A stretch of DNA of 64,000 nucleotides from Blattamonas nauphoetae (Eukaryota; Preaxostyla; Oxymonadida). The position numbers and the translations under genes were made by a program. The stretch is taken from assembly GCA_033064195.1 (NCBI GenBank), contig JARBJD010000239.1, positions 1-64,000 of the forward strand, in the 5' to 3' direction. This document shows, piece after piece, positions 29,176-40,151 of the stretch. Every line of letters starts with the position of its first letter. The stretch's first letter is position 1. Under the pieces are notes generated by a model. That model ran no database searches, was not told where the DNA came from, and saw only the letters and a program-made list of their open reading frames with translations.

Positions 29176-30944
29176 CTACTGCTTCTCCCCCGAAGTGATG
29201 TGCCGCTGCAGATTCGGAGTAATGGCGATCCGCCCCGCTGTCTCGTTCTTCTCCAAGTGCAGCAGAGTCTGTCGCTTGGCAGGGTCAATGTCCCCAACCA
29301 GTTCTCTCGTCACAACTGTGCACAGATGCGACAGCGCTCCCATCTTCGACTGTGTCAGCTCGTTCAGTGCGGTTTCCAACTGCCGCAGAGCGTCGGCCAG
29401 CTTTTTGTCGCCGCGAGAGGTGTCGATGCCGCGGATGGCTGGGAGGATGTAAGTCGAGAGGAGGACAGCGTCGTCGGTGCCTGTGAACGGGAACGACGAC
29501 GCAGCTGTGGCCGACGTCAGAGCAAACGGGTTCTCGTCGGAGATGGCGGAGGTTGTGGTGCTGCGTCCCTCTCGAGCGAAGACAGGCGTGGCACCAGACG
29601 GAAGAGTGGTGGAGTCGGGAGTGATGAACCCCGTCTTGCCCTGCTTCTGCAGTGTGGACATGTCGCGGTGTGGTGTCCCTTGAGACGGGAGGGTCGCTGC
29701 TGTGTTGTGTGGAGGTTGACGTGGCGGCGACTTCTGCACAGCCTGTGGAGTCGGCGGTGTTTGTGGCGGTGGGCGTGAGGGAGCAGGGGGGGCTGGTTTG
29801 GGGGCCTCCTCAGCCTCGTCCTCTTCTTCGTACTCGCTCTCCTCTTCGTCGTCGAAGTCCCAGGCGGGCATGTTGGATGTGTCCGCTCTGTCTTCCGGAG
29901 CAATCTTTCCGCCTTGTAGCTTCTTCTCTTTTGTTGGGGAGCCTTGGAAGGGGTTTACAAGGCCGCGTGTGAATGTGGGTTGGTCGGAACGCTGTTTTCT
30001 CTTCCGCTCGACAAGGGGAACGAGGATCGAGTTTTTCTTTGCGTTTTTGATGAATTTATGTTTTAACAAGTCTTTTGCTGTGGGCCTGTTTTTAGGGTCT
30101 TTAACAAGGCAAGTAGAAACAAAAGATCGGAATTCCTTCGACCATTTTGACGGCACATCGCCCTTCCCTTCCGGGTCGCTTTCGTCGAGGCTTGGAGGAG
30201 GGTTGTTGGGAATCAAAAAGAGAACCTTCATCGGATGAAGGTCGAAAAGGGGAGGGACACCCTTTGCAAGTTCGATTGCGGTAATCCCAAGCGACCAGAT
30301 GTCACATTTCGTGTCATAGCCGTCGTTGTCTGATGCTTGGATCACGTCGGGTGCCATCCAAAAGGGAGTCCCGACCATTGTTCTTCTCTTCGCAACAGAT
30401 GTTGTCAGTTGACCACTGACCCCAAAATCGGAGATCTTGACGTCACCGTTTCCGGCCAGGAGAATGTTGCCTGCCTTGATGTCTCTGTGAATTTTACCTT
30501 GCCCATGAAGATAATCAAGTCCCAGGAGAGTGTCGTGGAGGATGACAGAAATTTGAGCCTCGTCGAATGGGCCGATGCTTCGCAATTCTTGACAGGATCC
30601 TCCTTCGAGAAATTCCATGACAATCCACAATTTACTGCCCTGTACAAAGCTACCAAAATACTTTGTGATATATTTCGTCTCGCATTCCGTTAAGATAGCG
30701 ATTTCCTTCTGAATATCTTCGATTTCGTCCTCTGCTTCTTCCAGATCAATAACTTTGATACCATAAATGTTGAAGGTTTCCTTATCACGTCTAAAATGAT
30801 AGAAAAAGTCGGAAGAACGGGAAGGGACGGAGTGTTGAGTGATTGAAGGAGAATAGCAAACGCTTTGTACACTCGACCAAAACTGCCTTCTCCAACAACT
30901 TCAATGAGATCAAAATTATCGGAAGCGAGCTTTGGATTTGTCAT
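29176..30944 (-). CDS. STE20/MST-like serine-threonine kinase, 565 aa, two exons
   Basis: Exon 1 is 30,944-30,862 and exon 2 is 30,790-29,176, with a 71-bp intron (GTTTGC...TTTTAG) placed in the glycine loop; the join restores GEGSFGRVYKA followed by RDKETFNIYGIKVID, which carries the catalytic lysine. Downstream are HRDIKAGNILL (Asp near 131), DFGVSG (near 149) and GTPFWMAPDVIQ (near 168-180), the set typical of germinal-centre kinases of the MST/Hippo type. Such kinases phosphorylate NDR/LATS-type kinases in growth and cell-shape control. The tail has an acidic stretch (EEESEYEEEDE) and a Pro-rich linker, then a helical end. I see no clear SARAH dimerisation domain. APE reads APD, a mild change. 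Confidence 0.88.
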
Positions 30945-31449
30945 AGTCAGGTATCACGAATATATAGCGTAATCAACGCTGATTTGGAGGAATGATTCTG
31001 ATCAAGTCCAACCTTATTTTCTTAGAAAAAGTCAGACTCGTCCAGACAACTCCTACAAAATGAACAGTCCACTCAATGGATTGTACCTTTTTTTCTGAGA
31101 CGCTTACGCCTATATTCATTCATGTTATCTCGAAATCGAACGATAAACCATCACAACAACCTATCTCACTCCTACTGTTCAAACATTGTCTTTCTACTTG
31201 GAAATACACATCCTCAACACGTCATCTTGTCACCTCTTGAAATCCTGTTTCTTTTCAAACAACACAATTGCTTTGATCTAAACTCCAACAAACTTTCACG
31301 ATGCTGCCGGAAACTGAATTTTACTGTCAAACACTACGTTTTGATCTCGATGATCACTCAAATCCTTTCTTCTGACGGAGGTTTGCCTTCCGCTCACAAC
31401 AATCTCTCCAGATCTCTTCACCGATCTTGTCTTGGCTCCCCCACCCCTG
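30945..31449. other. Intergenic region between divergent genes
   Basis: About 500 bases between the kinase start (minus) and the small gene at 31,450 (plus). It must hold the kinase promoter. No motif stands out; a 112-codon frame beginning at 31,122 overlaps it but has no protein-like features. Confidence 0.4.
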
Positions 31450-31689
31450 ATGGGCAATGATCGACCACAAGAAATCTCCACTACACGGAAGGAACCTCGA
31501 TTGCTTACTGAAGCAAAGGATATTTCTCGAAAAAAGCACAAATTAACAGTTTTAAAGGATGATCAAGATGAGCAGTCACCACGCACTTTACGATTGAAGA
31601 AATATTTCAAAAAGATGAAGGAATCTGAACCTCATCTTCGAAAACTGATGGAATTGTACAACCAACATTTTATCTCTTCTGAAGAATGA
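31450..31689 (+). CDS. Small basic hypothetical protein, 79 aa
   Basis: Starts at the ATG at 31,450 (MGNDRPQEIS). The product is lysine/arginine-rich and predicted helical, with RTLRLKKYFKKMKES and an end LMELYNQHF. No family is recognised. Its neighbours are unrelated host genes. The frame could be a real small nuclear or RNA-binding protein, the last exon of a longer gene, or chance; the balanced codon use and helical character make it somewhat better than the surrounding frames. Confidence 0.35.
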   Translation: MGNDRPQEISTTRKEPRLLTEAKDISRKKHKLTVLKDDQDEQSPRTLRLKKYFKKMKESEPHLRKLMELYNQHFISSEE

Positions 31690-31849
31690 ACGATGAATAT
31701 CTGCCATGATTTGCTCACTGTCTGGTGGAAGATTGAATTATTCTCCTTGCACTTCCTTATTTATCGTCATACTCTCTTTTTCTGAATTATATTGGGATGA
31801 CAATGAGATCCCAAGTGTCATTTCTGATCGAACCATCAGTGTTTGACAA

Positions 31850-34303
31850 ATGATCTTATCTTCACTCCTCTTTATTCTCAACGTCTTATTCGCTGCTCCC
31901 AGTTATACTCAGACCTTTCAGCAAACAAACTACGGGTATACTGGAAAATACTCGCTTCAAAGTGGTACTGGACCATATCCCCCAGATTCTACGTCTCTTT
32001 CGTTTGATGTCCATCTTCGTTCAAAGTCGTGTGTACACATCAAAATTTTTGATCCATCTCACACATCGTACGAGATTCCAGATACTATCCAACAGCCAGA
32101 TCCGGCAATTTCAGCGTCTAATCCAGATTATGACATCACATTTGAGAATAACGGAATTCAGGTGAAACGAAAAGGCTCTTCTGCAACTATTTTTGATTCA
32201 TCATGCCAATCTCGTGCATTTGTTTTTGCTAAGCAATTCATCCAGATTGCGACGACAACCAGTCAAGATCCGATCATCCACGGACTTGGAGAACGTCGGA
32301 CTGAATTTGCGTTGAAAGTCCCTCAAAATATCACTGTTTTTAACCAAGACAACCTCACTCCAAGAGACGAGAACCTCTATGGGCATCATCCGTTCATGAT
32401 CGATGTCCAGCCAGATGGATCATGTCACGGAATCCTCTTCTTCAATGCTTATCCACTTGAAGTCGAATTAAATAATGGCTTCATCAGTTTTCGATCGATG
32501 GGAGGCTCCTTGGATTTCTATATCTTCACTGGCCCAACCATCAAGGACATCACCCAACAATACACCGATTTGGTGGGAAAACCTTGCCTCGTTCCACAGT
32601 GGTCGTTTGGATTCCACAATTGCAGATGGGGATATCCATCGTTAGCGTCTGTCCAGGATGCGATGGAAAGATATCACAAGGCAAACCTGCCCATCGATGT
32701 GATGTGGTTCGACATTGACTATATGGATGAAAAGCGTCTTTTCACCACAAACCCGACATTATATCCACCAGCTGAGATGAAAGCTTTCCTCGAGAAAGAG
32801 AAGGCCGAATACGGCGTGTATTCTGTGTCCATTGTTGATCCTGGAGTGAAGATCGACACAAACTACGAAACATACACCTCCCTGCTCGAAACAGGACTCT
32901 ACATCAATGAATCTGATGGCTGGACACCACTCGAAGGGAATGTGTGGCCCGGTCCAGTCATCTTCCCCGACTTCACCAACCCAGCTGTCCAGTCGTGGTG
33001 GACACGCCAGTTCGACAAGTTCCTCGGAACTGTCCCGTTCGACGGCATTTGGAACGACATGAACGAGATCGCCAACTTCTGCAACGGATACTGCGACGAC
33101 ACTCGACAGAAGCAGACCTTCCCGTGGCAGTCTGTTGACATTTACAAAAAGCAGATCCCACCCGAATCGATGCTGTCCACCGGGCCGTACATCTCGTCGC
33201 GTGCTTTCTACGCCAACCAGGAGAACATCCGCACAGTCGACGCACTCAAATCCCTTCGGCCGGGGTTGAGACCGTTCGTGCTCACTCGCTCGTCTTTCGT
33301 CGGAGCAGGCCGAGTGAATGTGAAGTGGCTGGGCGACGATTCGGGAACGTATCAAGACATGAAGGACTCCATCGCTGGGGTGATCACGTCTGGCCTGTTT
33401 GGCATCCCGTACACTGGCGCTGACATCGGCGGCTTCCTCTTCTCTGGCTCACCCGAACTGCTCATCCGCTGGACAGAAATGGCCACGTTTCTGTATCCCT
33501 TCTTCCGCGTGCACAGCTGCGAGAGCATCCCCGCACACGAGCTGTTCCGGTTTGGCGAGCCGTACGTGTCGATCAGTCGGAAGTACCTTCATCTCCGCCA
33601 GACACTCCAGTCATACTGGTACACACTCCACCACGTCTCGCACGACACGGGCGTCCCGATGGTCAGGTCACTCTCGATGGAGTTCCCGACAGATGCAGCT
33701 GTGCGAAGGATCGACACGCAGGCGATGTTGGGGTCGGCACTGCTTGTCTCGCCAGCGCTGGCGGAGCATCAGAGGGAGGTTGAGGCGTACGTGCCGGAAG
33801 GGCGCTGGTTCGACTTCTTCCGCTACGACGAGGTGAAGGTGGGCCAGCCGAGGACAGCCAAGTTTCAATGCGAGCTGGACGAGGTTGTTGTGCTGCTGAG
33901 AGGCGGAGAGGTGATGACGATTCAGGAGCAGCACAACCACAGCATCACTTTCATGAAGGACACCCCGCTCACTGTGCTGGCTGCACTGAACGAGAAGAAC
34001 GAGGCGAGCGGGTGTGTGACTGTGGACGACGGTCTGGGCGACCAAATATGCACCACAACCGTCCAATTCACAGCCACACAGAGCCGCGTCCAGTTCGTCG
34101 TGAAGAACAACGACTTCAAGACAGACCAGACAGTCAAGCACATCACTGTCCTTGGCCTCGCTGGGAAGAAGGTTTCTTCGGTGACGACACAGCCACTCGA
34201 CCAGAACATAACGTTCTTGTTTGATGAGAAGAGAGGCGTGCTGGACATCTTCCACACCGGAAAGGGATGGAGACTGGATGAGGATCGGCTCTTCTCATTT
34301 TAA
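31850..34303 (+). CDS. Secreted GH31 alpha-glucosidase, 817 aa
   Basis: Signal peptide MILSSLLFILNVLFAAPSYT, then an N-terminal beta-sandwich with GLGERR near residue 145 and the (beta/alpha)8 barrel. Hallmarks are PQWSFGFHNCRWGY near 250, DVMWFDIDYM near 285, the nucleophile in WNDMNE (Asp near 403), the acid/base region WLGDDSG (near 493-499, usually GDN) and GADIGGF near 525. The enzyme would release glucose from the ends of alpha-linked glucans or maltose, in a lysosome-like compartment or outside the cell; a gut protist feeding on starch would need this. Length is normal for the family and there are no introns. The start at 31,850 gives the signal peptide directly. Confidence 0.93.
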   Translation: MILSSLLFILNVLFAAPSYTQTFQQTNYGYTGKYSLQSGTGPYPPDSTSLSFDVHLRSKSCVHIKIFDPSHTSYEIPDTIQQPDPAISASNPDYDITFENNGIQVKRKGSSATIFDSSCQSRAFVFAKQFIQIATTTSQDPIIHGLGERRTEFALKVPQNITVFNQDNLTPRDENLYGHHPFMIDVQPDGSCHGILFFNAYPLEVELNNGFISFRSMGGSLDFYIFTGPTIKDITQQYTDLVGKPCLVPQWSFGFHNCRWGYPSLASVQDAMERYHKANLPIDVMWFDIDYMDEKRLFTTNPTLYPPAEMKAFLEKEKAEYGVYSVSIVDPGVKIDTNYETYTSLLETGLYINESDGWTPLEGNVWPGPVIFPDFTNPAVQSWWTRQFDKFLGTVPFDGIWNDMNEIANFCNGYCDDTRQKQTFPWQSVDIYKKQIPPESMLSTGPYISSRAFYANQENIRTVDALKSLRPGLRPFVLTRSSFVGAGRVNVKWLGDDSGTYQDMKDSIAGVITSGLFGIPYTGADIGGFLFSGSPELLIRWTEMATFLYPFFRVHSCESIPAHELFRFGEPYVSISRKYLHLRQTLQSYWYTLHHVSHDTGVPMVRSLSMEFPTDAAVRRIDTQAMLGSALLVSPALAEHQREVEAYVPEGRWFDFFRYDEVKVGQPRTAKFQCELDEVVVLLRGGEVMTIQEQHNHSITFMKDTPLTVLAALNEKNEASGCVTVDDGLGDQICTTTVQFTATQSRVQFVVKNNDFKTDQTVKHITVLGLAGKKVSSVTTQPLDQNITFLFDEKRGVLDIFHTGKGWRLDEDRLFSF

Positions 34304-34441
34304 TTTTAATTTTTTGATCTTTTGCATCTCTCTGATCGGCTCCGAATCATGAAATGGTTAGATGCACCAGCATCGAATGAAGAAGAATGAAGAATCGTAA
34401 TATGTGGAACAGAAACAGAAAAGTGAATGCAGAACGCCTGT

Positions 34442-36629
34442 TCAGGCTGGTCGTGTGTTTTCTCCCATCACAAACTCTCCGTCTGGGAGTGAGACGAGAA
34501 GATGCGACTCGAGATCGTCGGCATTGGCATCCTTCGACTCGATTGTCTGAAACGGTGTGTTTCGTGTGAGGTTGCTGGAGAGGAAAGAGAAGAGAAGAGC
34601 AGATGAGGGCGAGTGGAAGGAATGCACACTTTCGAGTTGGGTCGTCGTCCACACGCGGATCCATCAAGCGATGTATGAACATGATCATCCGCAGCTGGTT
34701 GTGCAGCCTTTGCAAGTTGGCCATATCCTCCACCGAGAAGTCCAACTCGTTCCCATCTTCGTCCACATTTTCGACAATCTCGCTGCTGTCGTCGCTGTCG
34801 TCGGACTGCGCCTCGTCATTCGCGCTCTCATCACCCATACCGGCATACTCAGCCATGGTCTGCTGTGTGGGGGGCCTCACAGCGCGGTTGTTGTCGTCGT
34901 CGTTGTTGGTTGGATTGGCAGGGTGTGCTTCGCGATGGGCAGCACGACGTCGTTCTGCGGCCTCGCGAAGAGCAACTTCAGCGTACCCAAATGCGTTGAA
35001 GTCGTCGTCAGAGGCCATGGAAGAGTCTGGGGAAGGAAAGAGCGGAAGAGAAGGGGATCAGAGAGGCAACGAGAGGAAAGAGAAGCCAGTGAAGAAAGAA
35101 GGCGAGGCAGACCGTCGTTGTCGTCATCTCGAAGGAGGAAGAGCCCAATGAGCTCAATCCGATCCTGAAGAGGAGGCAGGGGGACCCCCTCCTCCTGGTG
35201 GATGAGATGCATGCGTGGAATGTGGATGTAGCGCGTGAAGAGGAGGGCAGTGAAGGACGACACGCAGAACAGGCTGACGCATCCTTCCATGATCAGCGGA
35301 ATAAAGAGAAGATCGGGAGGAAGGGCGTTGAAGCAAATGAAGACAGGAACGATGGCGAAAGTGAAGATGGTGAAGAGGCCTCGAGCCTGCTTGATGAATC
35401 GCAGTTTGCACTGGAGGGAGAAGAAGACGAGCGGATCTGCGGCGGTTTCTTCGATTCCCGCTTTGAGTTCGCGTTGGCTTTCGCTGCCAACCACAAAAAG
35501 GATAAGGGCAACGAGGATGAAGATCGCGATGCAGATGACCAGTGGAATAGCGACGAAAATAGGGATGAAGAAGCGAGAAAGGGACACGGCGATTCCAAAG
35601 ATGGTGATGAGGAAGACCTGGCACGATGATGGGGCAGTAGGGGTGACCGAGAGCCCAGCCATCGCGAGGTCGAGGAAGATGAGCGAAAAGGTGCTTGAAA
35701 AGGAAGGTATGAGGTTGAAAAAAGTGATAGTGATTGGTGTGAACTGGTAGTTTCGGAAGAAAGGGATTACCGTTCCAATTAGAGGGAATATCCAGAGGAC
35801 AGAATTAAACATTGCGAACGACGCAAGAACGCAAACAAGGCGTGTATGATAGTGAGCATTCTTGATATAGCGGGAAAACATGTAATTAACCATGCCCAAG
35901 ATAAAAAAGGCTGTTATGAATAATATGGAAGCGTAGGGGAGTGGTATCACTATTGGAGAGTTGGAGATGGACAATATGATAAACAATCAGGGAAAGCAAT
36001 GAGAGGTTAAGAAAAAAGAGAAGATAGTTGTGCCGGAAAAGATTGTGAAGACAGACGATATCCTCATACATTCAGAAGAGAGGTGCTGTGAACGACGATT
36101 CTTATACTCAGCACGAATGGCAACGGTATAATCTTGTGCATCACAGTTGAATATCAATGTGTAGTAGGTTGACCGTTTATTGATCGTGAAGAATGCAGAT
36201 GTCATTGTGTAAGGCTGGAGAGCGCGAACGTTTGCATTCTCCCCGAGCGTATCAAAAAAGGCATGACATGACAGTGATGATGAAGAGGCGAGAGAAGGTA
36301 TAGATTGATATGTTTTTCGGTCCAAATACACAAGGTTTACAGATCGGTTGGTGCTGTTGAGTGAAGAATCATTTTGGTGGAGAAAGATTGTGGAGAAATA
36401 TCGAAAATATGAAGGAAGAAGTTATGAAAGCAGACAAAAGTTCGCAATTGAACTGTGCAACAGAATCTAAATAGTGAGAACGGAGAGATAATGAGAATTG
36501 AGACTCGAAACCTTTTGTGTGACCAAATGAGTCGAATAGAGTGATTAATTGTTTTGATGAGTGATGTTTCCGATAGATTTTTGCAGAAAGCGGTTTGAAA
36601 AAGATCGGAAGGATAAGCAACAAAATCAT
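34442..36629 (-). CDS. Seven-TM protein with secreted-type N-terminus (GOST-like), 614 aa, five exons
   Basis: Exons: 36,629-36,436; 36,353-36,070; 35,949-35,113; 35,026-34,630; 34,574-34,442. Introns are 82, 120, 86 and 55 bp, all GT-AG, three with GTNTGC or GTATG starts, and the exons sum to exactly 615 codons. The protein has a signal peptide (MILLLILPIFFKPLSA), a luminal domain of about 140 residues with Cys and strands (SKQLITLFDSFGHTKG), about seven TM helices, and a long acidic cytoplasmic tail (DDSSMASDDDF, DDSDDSSEIVENVDEDGNE). This plan matches GOLD-domain seven-TM (GOST) proteins such as GPR107/GPR108, TMEM87 and LUSTR, which act in Golgi-endosome traffic. The family call is by plan, not by a unique motif. 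The second intron is the least certain. Confidence 0.7.
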
Positions 36630-36864
36630 GAGTACATGTTTGAAAATGTGAGGGGGAGGATCAATTCATGGTCCTCTTTTCTCCAACCACCGTTCTTTGT
36701 CATTGAAGTGATTTATCTTATCAGTTCTCTCTCATCGAGACAATTCGAAAATGGGATGAAAGACGCTAAATTTCTGTTGAAAGGAGGAACCATTTCAATC
36801 CATCAGATTGGACAAACTACGGGTCAGTCGATCCATCAAAGATTGAAATCCACACTCCTCATCC

Positions 36865-38244
36865 ATGGATCCTAATACTAATTTAGGCTTCGATAGTAAC
36901 CCATCCGTATTTGGTTCACCGGGTGCAGCAACTTTCGATGTCACAACCTCCACTACCTACGTCGCTACCCCAGGATACACAATGAATGTCGGTGCTCCCA
37001 ACGTCCAAATGAATGTCGGTGCTCCCAATGTCCAGATGAATATGGCAGTCCCAAATATGTCCATGACCGTCACGGCTCCCCAAGTCGAGGGGGGTATTGC
37101 CCCAACAATGAAACTGGACTACGAAGCTCCAACAGCTGCAGTCCCTCAACAAAATATCTACATGCAAGCTCCAGACATGAACATGCCTGTCCAGACAATG
37201 GCAATCACAGGCCCTCCGATGGAAGCGAATGCTCAAATATCGTTTCCAGCGTCAACCGAAGCATCTGGCATGATGAACAATGCTCCCCCGCAGGCGTATG
37301 GCACATACCAACCTGTTCCAGCCATGCCTGTCCCAATAGCGACCGTCCAGGGGGAGGACGAAGAAATGAAGCCGGTCAAACGAAAGCACTATCAAACCCA
37401 CAAGGATTTTGTGCAGATTCAGGAGGGAGTGTACCACACGCCGGAGAGATACTGTGGGGGAGCGTGTGAGACAGACTGCTATCCCGCGTCTCTCATCTTC
37501 ATGGTCTTCTTTTGGGCAGGACTCGCCATGCTCGCCGTCGGGATAATTTTGCGGGTCACTGCTCTTCTCATTGCCGGTGCTGCTGTGAGTGGATTCTTCT
37601 ACCTCGCAAACATCATCGAGTCTTGTTGTGGAAGGCACTTTAAGTATCTCACTCATCTCAACGACTCAGACAGCTTCATCGACATTGTTTATGGGATGCG
37701 AAATTCCGCTCCACGCATCTGGTGGACGTGCGAATGTTACCATTATGAAACTCGCGTCCGGTATGTTAACGAAACTTACACCGATTCCAACGGGCAACAA
37801 CGAACTCGCCAACGGCGAGAAACTTACGAGGAGAAGGTCGTCACCTCGTCAGGCATTCAAGACTTGCACATGAAACGCTGGGAGGATGTGAGCGGGAACC
37901 TCACCGAGGCTGTTTATCTTTTCAATGCAATCCGAGTTGATTTCACAAAGGAATACCATTATGCTGACAGCAAGTCGCAACGACATGCAATGGAGCAGAA
38001 AGAACTCTTCCTCCTCCAATACCGTTTCCGCGACTCTCACTTTGATTGGTGGGAGCACTTTGAAATCCCCGGATTCAGGACCAACATGATGTGCATGGTC
38101 GACCCAAAGAAGAAGCCAAAGGCCATGAATGCTGGTCTTTACGTGCTTTGCATTCTATTGACTGTCCCGTTCATCTACAGGCGCTGGATAGACAAAAAGT
38201 CCGTCAGCGCTAAATTCCATGTTTGCAAGTCACTTTATGTTTAG
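36865..38244 (+). CDS. TMEM151-family membrane protein, 459 aa
   Basis: The N-terminal 140 residues are Met/Pro/Ala/Gln-rich with short tandem repeats (NVGAPNVQM twice). Then come two close TM helices (about residues 210-250), the block CCGRHFKYLTHLNDSD, PRIWWTCECYHYETR near 280-295, a region with RWEDVSGNL and FRDSHFDWWEHFEIPGF, and a last hydrophobic helix (GLYVLCILLTVPFIYR). The YLTH and W-x-CECYHYETR motifs are those of TMEM151, a eukaryotic membrane protein family of poorly known function. The single ATG at 36,865 follows a start-free leader. The gene ends 114 bp before a transposon; the C-terminus looks complete. Confidence 0.8.
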   Translation: MDPNTNLGFDSNPSVFGSPGAATFDVTTSTTYVATPGYTMNVGAPNVQMNVGAPNVQMNMAVPNMSMTVTAPQVEGGIAPTMKLDYEAPTAAVPQQNIYMQAPDMNMPVQTMAITGPPMEANAQISFPASTEASGMMNNAPPQAYGTYQPVPAMPVPIATVQGEDEEMKPVKRKHYQTHKDFVQIQEGVYHTPERYCGGACETDCYPASLIFMVFFWAGLAMLAVGIILRVTALLIAGAAVSGFFYLANIIESCCGRHFKYLTHLNDSDSFIDIVYGMRNSAPRIWWTCECYHYETRVRYVNETYTDSNGQQRTRQRRETYEEKVVTSSGIQDLHMKRWEDVSGNLTEAVYLFNAIRVDFTKEYHYADSKSQRHAMEQKELFLLQYRFRDSHFDWWEHFEIPGFRTNMMCMVDPKKKPKAMNAGLYVLCILLTVPFIYRRWIDKKSVSAKFHVCKSLYV

Positions 38245-38357
38245 AGGCACCCCACCAATCATTTTGTCCTTTGGAATGGTTGGTTAACTATCGCAGATGT
38301 TTCTGTGTTCATTTCTTGTTAATCTTATTATCAATTCAAGGAGGGTCGCAAAAATAT

Positions 38358-39389
38358 GGACACTTTTGATCGAATTCACCAGAATTTTGACACCTGAAAT
38401 TTTCCACCAGAATTTGGACACTTTTGAGTTCTTAAAAACCAGAATTTGGACACCACCAGATCATGGACACCTCCGAAGACGGAGGTGTCAATTGATCAGT
38501 TTTGGGAATGGCAGACAAGTGAATGAGCAAAGAGAGAAGTGTCAAAAATAGAGCATTAAAACAAAAAAAGCATCGAACTCGTGAATATAGACAAAGGAAG
38601 TGAGTGGGTCAGGTTCGAGAAATATTCATGAAAATAGCGATGGAAAGAAGGCGTAGGATGCAAAGTGAAGGTAAAAATAAAAGGAGAGATACAGCACAGA
38701 GCCGTGATGAGGGTCAACATCCACGCGAACGCATTGTCGTCTCTTCATCAGCAATCCAAAAGGATCTTTCATAATTCCTCATAATGAGATCTAAAGTGAG
38801 AAGAGAAGGTAAAAATAAAAGGAGACATACAGCACAGGGCAAAATGAACCTTGGCGGGACAGATCAAAATGGACTCTAACAGTCAAAAACACACTATTCA
38901 GATCTTTCTAGGGAAGATATGTTGCTTTAGGATTCCGGCAAAAAGCACAGAAACCTCGGAGGAAATCTGAAAAATAAGGGTCGGATCAAACCATCAAATC
39001 ACAAATAGGAGTTCTCCTAAATGTATAGACCTCTAGAAGGTTCCAAGACTTGATGTTGAGGGAATAGGTGTTCTTTAAAGATAAAAGAAGGTTTAATGAC
39101 AGAGAATCTACACATTCTTTTTCAAGATCGCCCTAATTCACAATCAGAAATTGTGAGAAAGAGAATTTTTTCCGAATCTCTAATCGCTAGGATTCTCCTC
39201 ATTTCCTAGAAAATCACCGATACAATCACTCATTGACTGACTAGGTCTGTCCGACCAAGTTGCATGTTGCCCAGCACAGAGCCGTGATGAGGGTCAACAT
39301 CCACGCGAACGCATTGTCGTCTCTTCATCAGCAATCCAAAAGGATCTTTCATAATTCCTCATAATGAGATCTAAAGTGAGAAGAGAAGG
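38358..39389 (+). repeat. MULE left terminal inverted repeat, about 1.03 kb
   Basis: The outer 340 bases hold the sequence GAATTTTGACACC/GAATTTGGACACTTTT repeated three times (38,381-38,450) and a GACACCTCCG/CGGAGGTGTC palindrome at 38,466-38,490. Then follow one 138-bp unit (38,682-38,810), a 440-bp middle piece (to about 39,265) and a second 138-bp unit. All are found in reverse at the other end. Confidence 0.88.
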
Positions 39390-40151
39390 CAACAAGAAAA
39401 GGAGACACACACTGGCAGGTCGTATCACGCGTCACTATCGAACCCTCCCCTTTGTTATCGATCCATCGTCGTTTCGACTGCCATCCTCAGTAATTAAGTA
39501 GAAAGAGCTCTAAAATGAGGACAGTCGGAAAAACCAAGAGAAGAAACACACTGGTGAGTCATCCCGTTCTTTTCTATGTTGATTGATGGTCGATTTGTGG
39601 TGTTTTTCGTGTGATCCTCCCCATTGCGACTCACCAATTTTCGTTGTTTGGCCTCCCTGTCTGTCTCTGGTTCGGACAATCCACCTCTCTCTGACGCTCG
39701 CTATTCCTTCATCCTATTGTACCCCTTGCCAACTCTTTAAACTCTCTTGTTAAGAGATCCACTGATCTGTCCCAATTCACTATTTTTCATTTTTGGGTAT
39801 AAAGGTACCAAAAAATAGACACTTTCCATAGAAGAACACAGGAGAAGTGTTCGATCTCTCAGAAGTTCATCCTTGACGTGAGGTCCCGATGTCCAGGGTT
39901 GGGAGCCCATTTCGTGTAGGGCGTAGAGGCTCTGCCCCTAGGTGCCCATTTAGATGTTGCAAGCTCATAGATTCGGTGGGAACAACACTGATCATGGGGC
40001 ATCCTCGCAATCGCGCCTACACACTTACTGGACTGACGGTGTCGATATAGGTTATGAACTTTGAGCTTTTCACTTCTCCTTGTTTCTTGATGAATTCTTA
40101 TCAATAATACATAATTGTGTGAATGTGAGAAAAGGTTTTTTAGAATTGTTC
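39390..40151. other. MULE internal spacer
   Basis: Non-coding DNA between the left repeat and the transposase stop. It contains a TATAAA-like stretch at 39,798-39,803 and nothing assignable. Short frames here are not protein-like. Confidence 0.4.

Noticed and set aside
29146-29972. Plus-strand frames opposite the kinase tail
   Set aside because: They mirror the GC-rich Pro/Glu-rich tail of the kinase and have no features of their own.
35154-35750. Charged plus-strand frames opposite the seven-TM gene
   Set aside because: They are the complement of membrane-helix codons; the spliced minus-strand model explains the region fully.
38244-38358. Possible truncation of the TMEM151-like gene by the MULE
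   Set aside because: The stop lies 114 bp before the transposon and the final hydrophobic helix is complete.
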